A DNA stretch of 64,000 nt. It comes from an uncultured Verrucomicrobiota bacterium. GTDB lineage: Bacteria > Verrucomicrobiota > Verrucomicrobiia > Limisphaerales > UBA9464. The notes under the pieces were generated by a model, which was not told where the DNA came from, searched no databases, and was given only the letters and a program-made list of their open reading frames with translations. Positions 11,055-20,896 of the stretch are shown piece by piece (positions within the stretch are counted from its first letter, which is position 1; each line of letters starts with the position of its first letter). Where the stretch lies: positions 124,001-188,000 of the forward strand of contig CAIVQH010000031.1 of assembly GCA_903907995.1 (NCBI GenBank), read 5' to 3'. The position numbers were made by a program, and so were the translations under genes.

Positions 11055-11058
11055 ACCG

Positions 11059-14000
11059 GTGCAGGATGAGCCCGACCCCTCCGTGAACCTGCCACACATC
11101 AAGGCTTCTGGAACTTCCGCCGGGCCGGAAGTCCTGCCGCTGCTGCCCATGCAGCAATGGATGTGGCGGTCGCAGATGGTCCACAACCGCGCCGACCTCG
11201 GCCTGATGCAGGTGGTGGTGGCCTTGCGCGAGGCCGTGGACCTGGCCCGGCTGCGCGCGGCGTGGGCGAGTGTGGTCGCCCAGCATCCGATCCTGCGGAC
11301 CCGCCTGGTCTGGGAAAGCGACGTGGACCCGGGACAATTGGTCGAGCCGCAGGTGGAAGTTCCCTGGACGGCGCTTGATTGGCGGGCACTCACGACGGAG
11401 GCGACCGCGGAAGTTCCGGACCAGCGCTGGGAAACGTTGCTTCGGGAAGACCGGCAGCGAGGACTCGATCTGCGTGTCGCCCCGCTGCTGCGCTTCACCT
11501 GCGTGACGTTGGATGAAACGGAAACCCGGCTGCTCTGGACGTTTCATCACATCCTGCTCGATGGCAGCTCAATCCCGCTCGTCCTGGAGGACGCCTTCGC
11601 CGCGTATCAGGCGTTGCGGGAAGGCCGGGCCGTGCCGGCCCCGGAACGCCCCGCGTTCGCGCAGTTCGTCCGCTGGCATCAGGCCTGGTGGGAGGCGCAC
11701 CACGCGCCAGCCGAAGTGTTCTGGCGGAATTATCTCCGGGGCCTGACCGAACCGACCACGCTCACGGTGGAAACCACTGCCGCCGATCCGGCGGACGACG
11801 CCGCGGCGGAACAGGCCGGTTTTGCTCTGTCGCCGGAAGAAACCGCCCGGCTCCAGCAGACGGCGGCAGCGCTGGGGATCACGACGAGCACCTTCCTGCT
11901 GGCGGCGTGGGGACTGCTGCTGCGGCATTACGCAGGGAAGGACGACGTCATTTTCGGCACGGTCGGCGCCGGACGCGGCGACACGTTTCCGGGGGCGGAC
12001 CGCGCCGTCGGCCTTTTCATCACGAACGTCCCCATCCGGTTCAGCTTCGCCGGCACGGCCACCGTGCGCACGGTGCTGCGCGAATTGCGCGCGCTCCACC
12101 TGGCGGTGCGGCAGTTCGAGCACACGCCGTTGCACCTGCGCTCCCGCTGGAGCGAGCTGCCAGCCGGCGCTCCGCTGGTCGGGTCGGTGATCGTCTTTGA
12201 CCGGGATAGCATCGCCGGGCGCATGGCGCAAAAATGCGGCGCTCCCGGACGGACTTTCGAACTGCGGCAACAGCCCGACCAGGGGCTGCTGCTCGCGGTC
12301 ACCGGCGGCGAACGGCTCACCGGCGACGTGGTGTTCGAGGCGGCGCGCTATCCCCGCGAAATCATGCGCCGGCTGGCCGGGCAGCTGGCCCACCTGTTGC
12401 GAGAACTGCCGGTGTCACTGGATCTGCCCCTGCAAGACGTGCCGATCCTGCCGCCGGAGGAGTGGGCGGAGCTGGTGCGCTTCGGGCAGGGACCGGAATC
12501 GTCCGCCGGCTCGGAGCGCCGGTTGCAGGAGTGGTTCGAACTCCAGGCCCGGAAGCGGCCGGAAGCCGTCGCGATCCAGAGGCCAGACACTGCCACCACC
12601 TACGGCCAGCTCGAAACCGCCGCCAACCGGCTGGGACATTATCTCCAGCGGCTGGGTGCGGCCCCGGACCGGATCATTGCCATCATTCTGCCCCGCAGCG
12701 CCGAGCTGGTGACGGCGGCCATCGGCGTGCTCAAGAGCGGTGCCGCCTACCTGCCGCTGGACCCGGAACTGCCGCCCGCCCGGCTCGCCGCCATGGTGGA
12801 AGCCGCGGGTCCGCTGGCGGTCATTACCGGGCCCGGCTGCACGCTTTCCCGCACTGCGGGTTGCGACCGCTGGGTCGATTGCGTGGCCGACCGTGCGGAG
12901 ATCCATGCCTGCCCCGATACCTGCCCTGAGGCATCGACCGCCGGCTCGCATCTGGCCTACGCCATCTTTACCTCCGGCACCACCGGCACGCCGAAACTGG
13001 TCGGCGTCGAACACCGCAACATCTCCAACCTGCTCGCCTATGCCGCGACTGAGCTGTTTGATCCGGCGGACTGGGCCTGGGTTCCTTTCACCGACGCGGT
13101 GTCGGCCGATTCCTGCGTGCACCAGATTTTCCTGACGCTGGGACTGGGCGGACGGCTGGTGCCGCTGCCGGAATTGGGAGCGGTCGCCGCGTCGCCTTTC
13201 CTGCCGCAGTTCACCTGGTTCAGCGCGACGCCGATCTCGTTTCAATGGGTGTTCGACACCTTCGGCCTGCCGCCCTCGGCCCGGGTGCTCGGCGTCGGGG
13301 CGGAAGCCACCCCGCCCGCCCTGCTCGCCCGCCTGCGCGCCCAGCCGGGCATCCGGGAACTGTATAATTTTTACGGCCCCACCGAGGCGACCATCTACTC
13401 CACGATTTCCCGGCTGTTCGAACTGGCGGACCAGGCCGCCGTCATGCCCGGCCCGGCCCGCCACGTGGGCCGGATCATCGGCCGCCCGGTGGCCGGCACC
13501 CGCTGCCATGTGCTCGACGCGCGCGGACAGCCCGCCCCCGTGGGTGTTCCGGGCGAACTGGTGATCGCGGGCATCGGTGTGGCCCGGGGCTACCTGAACG
13601 ACCCCGCGCTCACCCTCGACCGCTTCATCGCGGAACCGGGCAACCCCTCCGGTCGCGCCTATCGCACTGGCGACCTGGCCCGCTGGCATCCCGACGGGCA
13701 GCTGGAGTTTCTGGGGCGGCGCGACTCGCAGATCAAGATCCACGGCGTGCGCGTCGAGCTGGAGGAAATCGAGGCGCACCTGCTCGCCTTTCCGCAGGTC
13801 GCCCAGGCGGTCGTGAATGCGGTGCCTGCCCCGGACGGCGACCGCCGGCTGGTGGCGTATGTCGTCATGCCTCCGGCGGCATTCCAGCCCGGCCAGATCC
13901 GCCGCTTCCTCCGGACACGCCTGGCCAACACGGTGGTGCCAGCAACGTTAGTGCGGCTGGATGCCCTGCCGCTTACGCTCACGGGCAAGATCGACCGCCA

Positions 14001-15162
14001 ACGCCTCCCGCATCCAAGCTTTACTGAGGAAGCGGGCCCGGCGATCGCCGAGACGGAGACGGAGCGCCGATTGGTCGCCATCTGGGCCCAGGTGCTGCGC
14101 CGGTCCGACGTCGGTGTGGAGGATGATTTCTTCGCCGCCGGCGGCGATTCGTTGCAGGCGGCGGTGCTGACGCTCTCCATCGAGGCCGACTTTGCGATCA
14201 GGCTCTCCGCTGCGGACCTCGTTGAATGCCCCAGCCCGCGCGAACTGGCCGCCCGCATTGACCGGAACCGCCAGGCCGCCAACGCGACGTCTTCGCGGCA
14301 CAGTCAGCGACGTGAAGGCAGTTTTGTCCCGCTTCAGGCCGGTCGTACCGGGCGCCCGATCATTGTCCTGCCCGGCGGGGTCGGGGAAAATGAGCGCCCG
14401 GAATTTTACCGGCCCATTTTCCAGGAACTGTCCGACCACCCGGCCTATTGCTTCCTGCCACCGGTGCTCGACCACCGGAACCTTCCCGCCCGCAATCTGC
14501 ACCTCCTGATCGACGAGGCGTTGCGCGCACTCGCCGAGGCCCGGGTGGAGATCGAGCGGGGTGTCATCATCTGGGGGCACTGCGTCGGGGGCATTCTGGG
14601 ATTGGAAATGGCCCGTCGCCTGATGCGGGACGGAACCGCCCCCGTGCCCGTGGCCATCCTGGACCCGCTGCCGCCCACGGGGCGGTTGACCGCCGTTCGT
14701 CGCGCGATGGCTTCCACCCGGCTCGGAGTGCAACTGCGCTACCACCGCAACATGCTGCGTGAGGGCGATTGGTCGGCCCGTGCGACGTATGCCCGGGGCG
14801 TGCTGGCCCGGACCTTCCGGCGCGCCCTGCCCCGGCCGGCGGAACCGGTCGGAGCCGCCCGCTCAGCGAGGATTCCACCGGCCGAGGTGGACCGCCATTT
14901 CCAGGATCTGGTCACCTACCCGCGCACCCTGGCGGCCCATCGCTCCCTGCCGCATGCCGGCCCGTTGCTCCTCACCGCAAACCACAGGGAAGCCACCCCG
15001 CAACTGGAGCGCGCCTGGCGGCAACTGGCACACGGCCCGTTCCGCTTCGATCCGGTGCCGGGCACGCACACCACGGTCGTGGCGACGCAGGCCGCCGCCA
15101 TCGGCCAGAGCCTGCACCGCTGGCTGGCGGAGATCGCTCCGGATAACCAGCGCTTGGCATGA
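11059..15162 (+). CDS. Single-module nonribosomal peptide synthetase, C-A-T-TE with cysteine-type thioesterase
   Basis: 1,367 residues in four domains. The condensation domain (about 25-450) has the active HHxxxDG motif, H163-H164 to D168-G169. The adenylation domain (about 485-985) has FTSGTTGTPK at 637-646, NFYGPTEAT, YRTGDL, GRRDSQIKIHG and the catalytic lysine K977 in LTGKIDR. The carrier domain has its phosphopantetheine serine, S1031, in GGDSLQ. The C-terminal alpha/beta-hydrolase thioesterase (about 1090-1360) has nucleophile motif GHCVGG with C1175 where serine is usual, probable D1202 and H1337. The region matching the start of the specificity pocket reads DSCVH and retains the Asp that binds an alpha-amino group; the substrate is not predictable. 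The GTG start is weakly supported (GTG 11092 is an alternative). It probably makes a small peptide, amide or strained-ring product. Confidence 0.92.
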   Translation: MQDEPDPSVNLPHIKASGTSAGPEVLPLLPMQQWMWRSQMVHNRADLGLMQVVVALREAVDLARLRAAWASVVAQHPILRTRLVWESDVDPGQLVEPQVEVPWTALDWRALTTEATAEVPDQRWETLLREDRQRGLDLRVAPLLRFTCVTLDETETRLLWTFHHILLDGSSIPLVLEDAFAAYQALREGRAVPAPERPAFAQFVRWHQAWWEAHHAPAEVFWRNYLRGLTEPTTLTVETTAADPADDAAAEQAGFALSPEETARLQQTAAALGITTSTFLLAAWGLLLRHYAGKDDVIFGTVGAGRGDTFPGADRAVGLFITNVPIRFSFAGTATVRTVLRELRALHLAVRQFEHTPLHLRSRWSELPAGAPLVGSVIVFDRDSIAGRMAQKCGAPGRTFELRQQPDQGLLLAVTGGERLTGDVVFEAARYPREIMRRLAGQLAHLLRELPVSLDLPLQDVPILPPEEWAELVRFGQGPESSAGSERRLQEWFELQARKRPEAVAIQRPDTATTYGQLETAANRLGHYLQRLGAAPDRIIAIILPRSAELVTAAIGVLKSGAAYLPLDPELPPARLAAMVEAAGPLAVITGPGCTLSRTAGCDRWVDCVADRAEIHACPDTCPEASTAGSHLAYAIFTSGTTGTPKLVGVEHRNISNLLAYAATELFDPADWAWVPFTDAVSADSCVHQIFLTLGLGGRLVPLPELGAVAASPFLPQFTWFSATPISFQWVFDTFGLPPSARVLGVGAEATPPALLARLRAQPGIRELYNFYGPTEATIYSTISRLFELADQAAVMPGPARHVGRIIGRPVAGTRCHVLDARGQPAPVGVPGELVIAGIGVARGYLNDPALTLDRFIAEPGNPSGRAYRTGDLARWHPDGQLEFLGRRDSQIKIHGVRVELEEIEAHLLAFPQVAQAVVNAVPAPDGDRRLVAYVVMPPAAFQPGQIRRFLRTRLANTVVPATLVRLDALPLTLTGKIDRQRLPHPSFTEEAGPAIAETETERRLVAIWAQVLRRSDVGVEDDFFAAGGDSLQAAVLTLSIEADFAIRLSAADLVECPSPRELAARIDRNRQAANATSSRHSQRREGSFVPLQAGRTGRPIIVLPGGVGENERPEFYRPIFQELSDHPAYCFLPPVLDHRNLPARNLHLLIDEALRALAEARVEIERGVIIWGHCVGGILGLEMARRLMRDGTAPVPVAILDPLPPTGRLTAVRRAMASTRLGVQLRYHRNMLREGDWSARATYARGVLARTFRRALPRPAEPVGAARSARIPPAEVDRHFQDLVTYPRTLAAHRSLPHAGPLLLTANHREATPQLERAWRQLAHGPFRFDPVPGTHTTVVATQAAAIGQSLHRWLAEIAPDNQRLA

Positions 15163-15194
15163 GCGCCCGGGTGGCCGCCAGGCCCATCGGGACA

Positions 15195-15273
15195 GCATCC
15201 TAATCGTAATCTTAATCGATCTCGCCTTGCCTGCCTTGGATTACGATCACGATGAAGATTAGGATTAAGATGC
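15195..15273. repeat. Imperfect inverted repeat between NRPS and hisC
   Basis: Two 24-nt arms, 15195-15218 and 15250-15273, are inverted copies differing at a few positions. Both are built from the AT-rich word CTAATCNTAATCTT, which contrasts with the GC-rich surroundings. They could fold as a long hairpin in the 166-bp gap. It may attenuate transcription from the NRPS into hisC, or simply be a dispersed palindromic element. Confidence 0.6.
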
Positions 15274-15328
15274 GGGCCATGCCGCCGGCTCGACTTCAGC
15301 CACGCGGGCCTGCGAGACTGCGGCCCAC

Positions 15329-16456
15329 ATGGCCGCACCAAAGCCGAAGCAGTTGATCCGCCCGCTCGTCCACTCGTTGCACGCCTACGTGCCCGGCGAG
15401 CAGCCGAAGATTCGCGGGCTCATCAAGCTCAACACGAACGAGAATCCCTATCCGCCCTCGCCCAAGGTGCTCGCGGCGACCAAGGCGGCGGTGGACGGCC
15501 GGCTGCGGCTCTACCCCAATCCCACCGCACAGGCGTTGCGTGAGCGGCTCGCACGGCTGCACGGCTGCGGTCCGGAAAACATCATCATCGGCAACGGCTC
15601 CGACGAACTGCTGGCGCTCGCGGTGCGGACCTTCACCGAGCCTGCTACGCCCGCCAGCGCAACCACAGGGCGGGCTTCCGGCTCCACGGTGCAGTACTTC
15701 CATCCCAGCTATTCGCTCTATCCGGTGCTCGCCGAGATCCACGGCGCCACCACCCACGCGGTGCCGTTGCGGACCGATTTCACGCTGCCCTCGGTGCCCG
15801 AGCTGAAGCGCGGGAAGCAGTGGGACTTCCAGGCCGCCCTCTCATTGGTCACCACGCCCAATGCCCCGAGCGGTCGCGGCTTTGCCACCGCCGAACTGGA
15901 CACCCTTTGCGCCGCCATGCGCGGCGTGGTTGTGCTCGACGAGGCGTACGTGGACTTCGCCGCCGAAAACGCACTCGCCCTCGCGCTGAAGCATCCCCAC
16001 GTGCTCATCTCACGGACCTTTTCCAAGGCCTACTCGCTGTGCTTCCAGCGCGTGGGCTATTTTGTGGGCCATCCCGAGCTGATCGCCGCGCTCGACAAGG
16101 TGCGCGACAGCTACAACGTGAACGGCCTCGGCCAGGTCGCGGCCCTCGCGACGCTGGGCGATCTGCCGTATTATCGCCGGAATTTCCGCCGCATCATCGC
16201 CACGCGCGAACGCCTCCGCCGGGAGCTGACGGGGCTCGGCTTCGAGGTGCTGCCGAGCCAGACGAACTTCCTGCTCACCAGGCCGCCCGGGCCGCCCGCC
16301 AAGGAATGGCTGCAACGGCTGCGCGACCGGAAGATTCTCGTGCGCTGGTTCAGCGCGCCCGAGGTGAACGCGTATCTCCGCATCACCATCGGCAGTGACG
16401 CCGAGGCCGATGCGCTGCTAAAAGCGGTGTCGGCGATCCTGCATCGCCGGCGCTGA
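15329..16456 (+). CDS. hisC: Histidinol-phosphate aminotransferase
   Basis: 375 residues, a normal length for this fold-type I PLP enzyme, which converts imidazole-acetol phosphate and glutamate to histidinol phosphate. Visible features are LNTNENPYPPSP near the N-terminus, GNGSDELL, VVLDEAYVDFA with the PLP-ring Asp, and the Schiff-base lysine K233 in SRTFSKAYSLC. The C-terminal arginine region LRITIGSDAEAD is present. A short Ala/Thr/Gly-rich insertion follows residue 107. It lies 166 bp downstream of the peptide synthetase. Besides histidine synthesis, it could also supply an amino-acid-derived building block, but nothing in the sequence requires that. Confidence 0.95.
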   Translation: MAAPKPKQLIRPLVHSLHAYVPGEQPKIRGLIKLNTNENPYPPSPKVLAATKAAVDGRLRLYPNPTAQALRERLARLHGCGPENIIIGNGSDELLALAVRTFTEPATPASATTGRASGSTVQYFHPSYSLYPVLAEIHGATTHAVPLRTDFTLPSVPELKRGKQWDFQAALSLVTTPNAPSGRGFATAELDTLCAAMRGVVVLDEAYVDFAAENALALALKHPHVLISRTFSKAYSLCFQRVGYFVGHPELIAALDKVRDSYNVNGLGQVAALATLGDLPYYRRNFRRIIATRERLRRELTGLGFEVLPSQTNFLLTRPPGPPAKEWLQRLRDRKILVRWFSAPEVNAYLRITIGSDAEADALLKAVSAILHRRR

Positions 16457-16599
16457 CCTGACCGATGTGATCGGCTTCATGCTTCTGTTTCCGTGTACCT
16501 TGCCCATCACGATCCGCCGCGGATGACTCAGCGCGCCCGGCATCCCATCGCAGGCGGAGCACAGCTTGCCGCCCGGCCCGCCATCGCGTTCACTCGGCA

Positions 16600-17517
16600 A
16601 TGCCTTTGAGCCGCTCCACCAACCGGAGTTGTCAGTCGCTGCCGAAGCGGTGGCGGCTACTGGGCTTGGGCATCGCGGCTGTGCTGCTGGTGGTGGACTG
16701 GTTTTTGCCGCCCCTGCCCACGCCGCGCTTTTTGGAACGCTGGCCCGACGCCGGCACCGGCTTCACTCCGTGGAAACCGCTGCTCGCGGGGGTTGACCAT
16801 GCCCGCGCCAACTTCAGCTCGCCCCGGCCGATGAAGTGCCACGTCGTGCGGATCGACCTGGCCGACACCAATGTCAGCCTCCTTGCGCGACCGCCCGCCC
16901 CCGCCGCACCGTTCGAGACCGACGGCGAATACGTGAGCTCCTTCGTCCGCTCGCAGGCAGTACAGGTGGCGATCAACACCACGCCCTTTGCCCCGGACCG
17001 CGTGGTGCCCGGCCGGCCGGTGGATTTGCAGGGACTCGCGGTGTCACAGGGACAGCGGTTTTCCGAGGCCGCCGGCAACTTGGATTCGCTGGTGATCACC
17101 CGTGACAACCAGGCCCGCCTCGTTCCGGCTGGCGGCAAAACCGCCGATGCCTGGAACGGTGCCGGCGGCTTTCTGATCACCCTGCGTCACGGGCAGAATG
17201 TTGCCGAGAAGCTGCAGCCCGAGCCGGCCACCGTCGTCGGCCTCTCCGCCGACGGGCGCCGGATGTTCTGGCTCGTGGTGGATGGCCGGCAACCCGGCTA
17301 CAGCGAAGGCGCCACACCGGCCGAAACGGCGGAAATGCTCCTGAGTCTGGGAGCGACCGAGGCGTTGAACATGGATGGCGGCGGCTCGAGCACGCTGGCC
17401 TGCGCTGGCGGTTGGAAAGGCGTGCGCGTGCTGAACCGGCCCTACCACTGGGTGTGGAGCGGACTGGAGCGGCCGGTCGGTGCCGCGCTCGGAGTGCGTT
17501 CCCAACCGCCCCGTTAG
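16600..17517 (+). CDS. Phosphodiester glycosidase family protein (NAGPA/DUF2233-like)
   Basis: 305 residues. An N-terminal membrane anchor or signal segment (LLGLGIAAVLLVVDWFLPPL, 21-40) follows a basic stretch. The C-terminal two thirds match the NAGPA domain, whose human founder uncovers mannose 6-phosphate and whose bacterial members act on exported phosphoglycosides. Diagnostic parts are VQVAINTTPFAP, GAGGFLITLRHG and the loop LNMDGGGSST near residue 265. It is probably extracytoplasmic. A link with envelope glycan turnover is inferred. Confidence 0.8.
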   Translation: MPLSRSTNRSCQSLPKRWRLLGLGIAAVLLVVDWFLPPLPTPRFLERWPDAGTGFTPWKPLLAGVDHARANFSSPRPMKCHVVRIDLADTNVSLLARPPAPAAPFETDGEYVSSFVRSQAVQVAINTTPFAPDRVVPGRPVDLQGLAVSQGQRFSEAAGNLDSLVITRDNQARLVPAGGKTADAWNGAGGFLITLRHGQNVAEKLQPEPATVVGLSADGRRMFWLVVDGRQPGYSEGATPAETAEMLLSLGATEALNMDGGGSSTLACAGGWKGVRVLNRPYHWVWSGLERPVGAALGVRSQPPR

Positions 17518-17641
17518 GCGTTCGCTCCCGTGGTGGCGATCGGATTTGAAGCGGAAGGGTTCCGTTTGCCAGCCGCAACAGATGAGCTGGTGGACGGTGA
17601 ACCCGATGAGGGACTTGAGTCGCCCGCCACACTTCTCCCGC

Positions 17642-18472
17642 TCACGGCTCCAAGTCGGCGCGCTCCAGTGCCGTGAGGATCAGGTTGAAGGCGTCGTGGA
17701 GCTGGCTGAAATCGCGGAGATCGACGGTGAAACGGCCGTCGCGGTTGTTGCGGGACACCACGTGGCCGTCGGAGAAGAGGATGTCGGCGAACTGCTGGCG
17801 GTGGTGTGTGCGCGGCTTGACGTTGAAGACCTCCAGGTCGGGTGGGCTGAGAAGCTGGCTGTCGATGGCGAGCGCGCGGATGGGCTGGCCGTTGCGGTTG
17901 TCGCCGAGGTTGTCGAGGAGGATGTGGTCGGGCGTAGTGTTGGTGGCAAGATTGTCGAAGAGCTGGGTGTTGCCCGCGTGACGGTAGTAGTAGCTGCACT
18001 GCGCCTGGTAGGTGCCGACCTTGGCCAGCTCGGCGGCCGCATCGAGCTTCTGGTCGCTGCCGGGGCAGAAGAGCACCCGCGACGTGTCCGCAAGCTGCCG
18101 GCGCAGCAGCAGGCCCAATCCCACCGGCGCGCCGCCTTGCAAGGAAAGGAGGCTCGTGGGCGAACCGGTCGCCGGATAGAAGCTCGCCGGGCTCGTGAAA
18201 GGCGGGGCCTTGGGGCCGTAGGGAATCCGACCGTCGCTGTCGCCGGCGTAGCTGTGGATTGCGATGCCCATCTGGCGCAGGTTCGAGAGGCAGGCGGCGC
18301 GCTCACCGGCACCCTTGGCGGAAGCCAGCGCCGGCAGGAGCAGCGCCGCCAGGATGGCAATGACCGCGATGACCACCAGCAGCTCAATAAGCGTGAAGCC
18401 ATCCGCCCGGCCACGGGCCGGAACTCGGAAGCGGCGACGCACCGGCGAAGCGGTGCAGGCTGACCCAAACAT
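17642..18472 (-). CDS. Type II secretion/type IV pilin-like pseudopilin
   Basis: 276 residues. The prepilin leader ends at G25, followed by [20 protein letters not shown], with the conserved glutamate at +5 (E30) needed for methylation and assembly. The C-terminal globular part has an SDGHVV motif near the end, common to verrucomicrobial and planctomycetal pseudopilins. The start ATG 18472 gives a leader of plausible length; upstream in-frame ATGs extend into a repeat element and are less likely. After processing by a prepilin peptidase it should assemble into a short pseudopilus. A decayed copy of its last 30 codons occurs at 29079. Confidence 0.85.
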   Translation of the reverse strand: MFGSACTASPVRRRFRVPARGRADGFTLIELLVVIAVIAILAALLLPALASAKGAGERAACLSNLRQMGIAIHSYAGDSDGRIPYGPKAPPFTSPASFYPATGSPTSLLSLQGGAPVGLGLLLRRQLADTSRVLFCPGSDQKLDAAAELAKVGTYQAQCSYYYRHAGNTQLFDNLATNTTPDHILLDNLGDNRNGQPIRALAIDSQLLSPPDLEVFNVKPRTHHRQQFADILFSDGHVVSRNNRDGRFTVDLRDFSQLHDAFNLILTALERADLEP

Positions 18473-18539
18473 GCTCAACGCCAACAGCATCGCTGCCGTC
18501 GCGCGGACACACAACAAATTGAAAAAGGTGGCAGGTAAT

Positions 18540-18830
18540 GGGGGCATCTTTTCATCGTGGCCAGCGGCTGATGTCGGAGGGAAGCTGGCCGATGGTGAAT
18601 GCGGGCCGTTCTCCCTCGCCTTATTCCTCTCCCGCTGGGAGAGGAAACAACCCGGAACACCGCCGGCTGATTGGAAGATCCTTCGGCCAATCCCGCGCGT
18701 GCCTCCGCCGAGCGACGGACGACGATTCTCCCTCTCCCAGTGGGAGAGGGCCGGGGTGAGGGTGAACGGCCACCCGATTCCGCCCAGACTCCCAATGCCC
18801 AAGGCCAACCACGGTGGAAAGATGCACCCC
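18540..18830 (+). repeat. MITE-like element family R1, copy 1
   Basis: A 291-bp palindromic element that begins GGGGCATCTTTTCATCGTGG and ends with its imperfect complement. Inside these ends a second pair of arms, with core CCTCTCCC..GGGAGAGG, faces inward at about 18602-18650 and 18730-18775. A homologous copy in inverse orientation is at 43279-43566. No transposase gene is present, so it looks non-autonomous. It fills most of the gap upstream of the pseudopilin at 18472. Confidence 0.8.
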
Positions 18831-18900
18831 GCGTAATGGGTGAGGCGTGACGAGGATAGCGAAAGCAACCACAGAACGACGAGCCGCGCGCGGCCCTTCG

Positions 18901-19866
18901 TCAGGGCACGGGGCTGGCCAGCACGCGGAAGCTCACGCTGGCACTGGGAGAGGCGGGTCCGCGCACGATGAGGGACAGCGCCTGATCGGTGCCGGCCTGG
19001 GCCGCACCGTTGTCCACCCACGTCCGCAAATCTTCGGAGGACTGTACCTGATAACTGAAGCCGTTCACCGAGGTCCAGGAGAGGAGTACGTCCGCGCCAG
19101 CGGGAGTGATCGTCAGGACCGGTGGCGGGAGGTCCATGAGCCGGACGTTATCCACATCCCAGTAGCCGCCCTGCATGTCAGGGCTGACCGTCGAGAGAAA
19201 GAGTACGCCGAGGTACTGGCCGGCCCATGCGTCGGTGGCCTTCACCGGGGGTATGCGTAGCTTGAAGTAGGTGAGGTTGGTCCGGATCGGCACGCCGTTG
19301 TCGTCGGTGGGAAACGTGGCGTGCGTGTACACGACATTGGTCGTACCGACGTTGACCATGTTCGTGGCCGCATCGCGGAAATACAGGGAAGCCGCGAAGC
19401 TCACGCCTTCCAGCATGTTGCCGCCGCCCCCCACCACGCCGAAGGACAGCTCGTAGGCATGGTCCACCGTGTAACGGGCGGCGAAGGCGTGCGTCGGCGG
19501 CTTGTTCCGCCAGTCCACCGTGTCGTGGTCCTGAAACCAGCCGGTGGCCGGCACGGCGAAGAGGTAGGCGGCCTGCACGCCGTCCAGGTTGCCGATATAG
19601 TCGGCGGCGGTCGGGGCGGTGTTGACGAAGATCCCGGTGAGATCGTCCCACGTGAACCCGCCGCCCTCGGCATAGTCGGCGGGCTTCGGGGTTTCCTGCC
19701 ACGCGTCGATGAAGGTGCTGACGTAGGGCGTGGCCGGCGACTCAAAGGAGCCGTTGGGAATGGAAATGGGGATGGGCTGCGCGTACGCAGCCAGCATCCC
19801 CAGGAGAGCGGACAACCACAGGGTCGCGACGGAATTCCAGCGCCGGTTCAAGGGAAAGTCGGGCAA
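18901..19866 (-). CDS. Secreted protein of unknown function, paralogue of the PEP-CTERM protein upstream
   Basis: 321 residues with a signal peptide ([15 protein letters not shown]). The body begins IPNGSFESP and continues with [19 protein letters not shown] and [14 protein letters not shown]. It aligns along its length with the protein at 19894-20676, so the two are tandem paralogues. The C-terminal 80 residues ([20 protein letters not shown] to [10 protein letters not shown]) form a separate beta-sandwich-like module that resembles the C-termini of the proteins at 32318 and 53600. No enzyme motif is seen. A carbohydrate-binding or surface role is possible. Confidence 0.7.
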   Translation of the reverse strand: MPDFPLNRRWNSVATLWLSALLGMLAAYAQPIPISIPNGSFESPATPYVSTFIDAWQETPKPADYAEGGGFTWDDLTGIFVNTAPTAADYIGNLDGVQAAYLFAVPATGWFQDHDTVDWRNKPPTHAFAARYTVDHAYELSFGVVGGGGNMLEGVSFAASLYFRDAATNMVNVGTTNVVYTHATFPTDDNGVPIRTNLTYFKLRIPPVKATDAWAGQYLGVLFLSTVSPDMQGGYWDVDNVRLMDLPPPVLTITPAGADVLLSWTSVNGFSYQVQSSEDLRTWVDNGAAQAGTDQALSLIVRGPASPSASVSFRVLASPVP

Positions 19867-19893
19867 AGGGGCGAAGATCCGTCGCCACCCGGT

Positions 19894-20676
19894 TCAGCGC
19901 GACTGCCGGCTGCGGCGCCAGAGCGCGCCACCCAGCAGGGTGAGGCCGGCGATCACCGCGTAGCTTTCCGGCTCGGGCACGGCGTTGAGCTGCAGGTTGT
20001 CGGCCTCCCAGTAGGCGAGCCCCGAGCTGGCGCTGAAGGTGACGCCTTCCAGGTCCACGCGGATGGGCTTGCCGACCGCCGGCGAGCCGGCCGGGATCGC
20101 GGCGACCCTGACGGTGATAGGCTGCAGCGAGGTGACGGTGTTGTAATCGGCGGTAGCCGTCACGAAAGTGGAAGCGAGTGTGTTCCACGCCGTGCCGTCA
20201 AAATACTGGAGACCGGCCTGGAACTGTGTGCCCGCCGCGAGCGACCCGCCGCCGCGCAGCCCGAAGGTGAGCGTGTAGGACATCCCGGCGGAGAAGCTGG
20301 TGGAAAGCGTCTGGGTGATGCCAGCGCCGGGGAAGGCGAAGATGTAGGCCACCTGGTTGCCGTCGGCGTTCGTGAGATGGCGCGGGTCGGGGGCGGGCGC
20401 GTTCGGGAAAATGCCGGCGACGCTGTCCCACGTGACGAAGAACGTGCCCGGATCGAAGTAGCCGGGCTGCGGCGTCTTGTCCCAGGAGGTGATGACCGTG
20501 CTCACGCCCGTGGGCGATCCGGAGGCGTCCGGCAGCTCAAACGAGGGGTTGGCGATGCCGATGAGTTGGGCCTGGGCCGAGCTGGCCAGGCCCAGCAGGC
20601 CGGCGGCGGCGGTGGTCAGGATGGCGGTGCGGTAGAGCCCGGAGGGCGAGGGGGCGAAACGATGCAGGGAGCGCAT
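19894..20676 (-). CDS. PEP-CTERM sorting-domain protein
   Basis: 260 residues. A signal peptide (TAILTTAAAGLLGLASSAQA) is followed by a body starting NPSFELPDASGSPTGVS. The C-terminus is a complete PEP-CTERM tail: the VPEPESYA motif, a hydrophobic stretch (VIAGLTLLGGAL) and basic residues WRRSRQSR. Such tails are recognised by exosortase, which removes them during transfer to the cell surface, usually in exopolysaccharide-producing bacteria. No exosortase gene is visible here. I chose ATG 20676 because it begins just before the signal peptide; more upstream in-frame ATGs encode low-quality sequence. Confidence 0.85.
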   Translation of the reverse strand: MRSLHRFAPSPSGLYRTAILTTAAAGLLGLASSAQAQLIGIANPSFELPDASGSPTGVSTVITSWDKTPQPGYFDPGTFFVTWDSVAGIFPNAPAPDPRHLTNADGNQVAYIFAFPGAGITQTLSTSFSAGMSYTLTFGLRGGGSLAAGTQFQAGLQYFDGTAWNTLASTFVTATADYNTVTSLQPITVRVAAIPAGSPAVGKPIRVDLEGVTFSASSGLAYWEADNLQLNAVPEPESYAVIAGLTLLGGALWRRSRQSR

Positions 20677-20896
20677 GTGGTTATGGTGATGATGGTGTGC
20701 GTATGTGCGGGCCGCAACCTCGGCAGGCTCCGCTTTTTCGTCAAGGTCTTGAGGACGGAATTTGAACGGGGCGGATTCGACAACATTGCTGAAGTCATCG
20801 GCTTGCGAGACGAAACTAGGATCAACCGAGCCATTGTTGGAGTGCGTTGCGGCATGGTTGACGCCCTCCAACAAAGGTGCCGACCATGGAAGCGCG

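Noticed and set aside
12415-13779. A 454-codon minus-strand frame
   Set aside because: It is antisense to the NRPS adenylation domain and has shadow-like composition.
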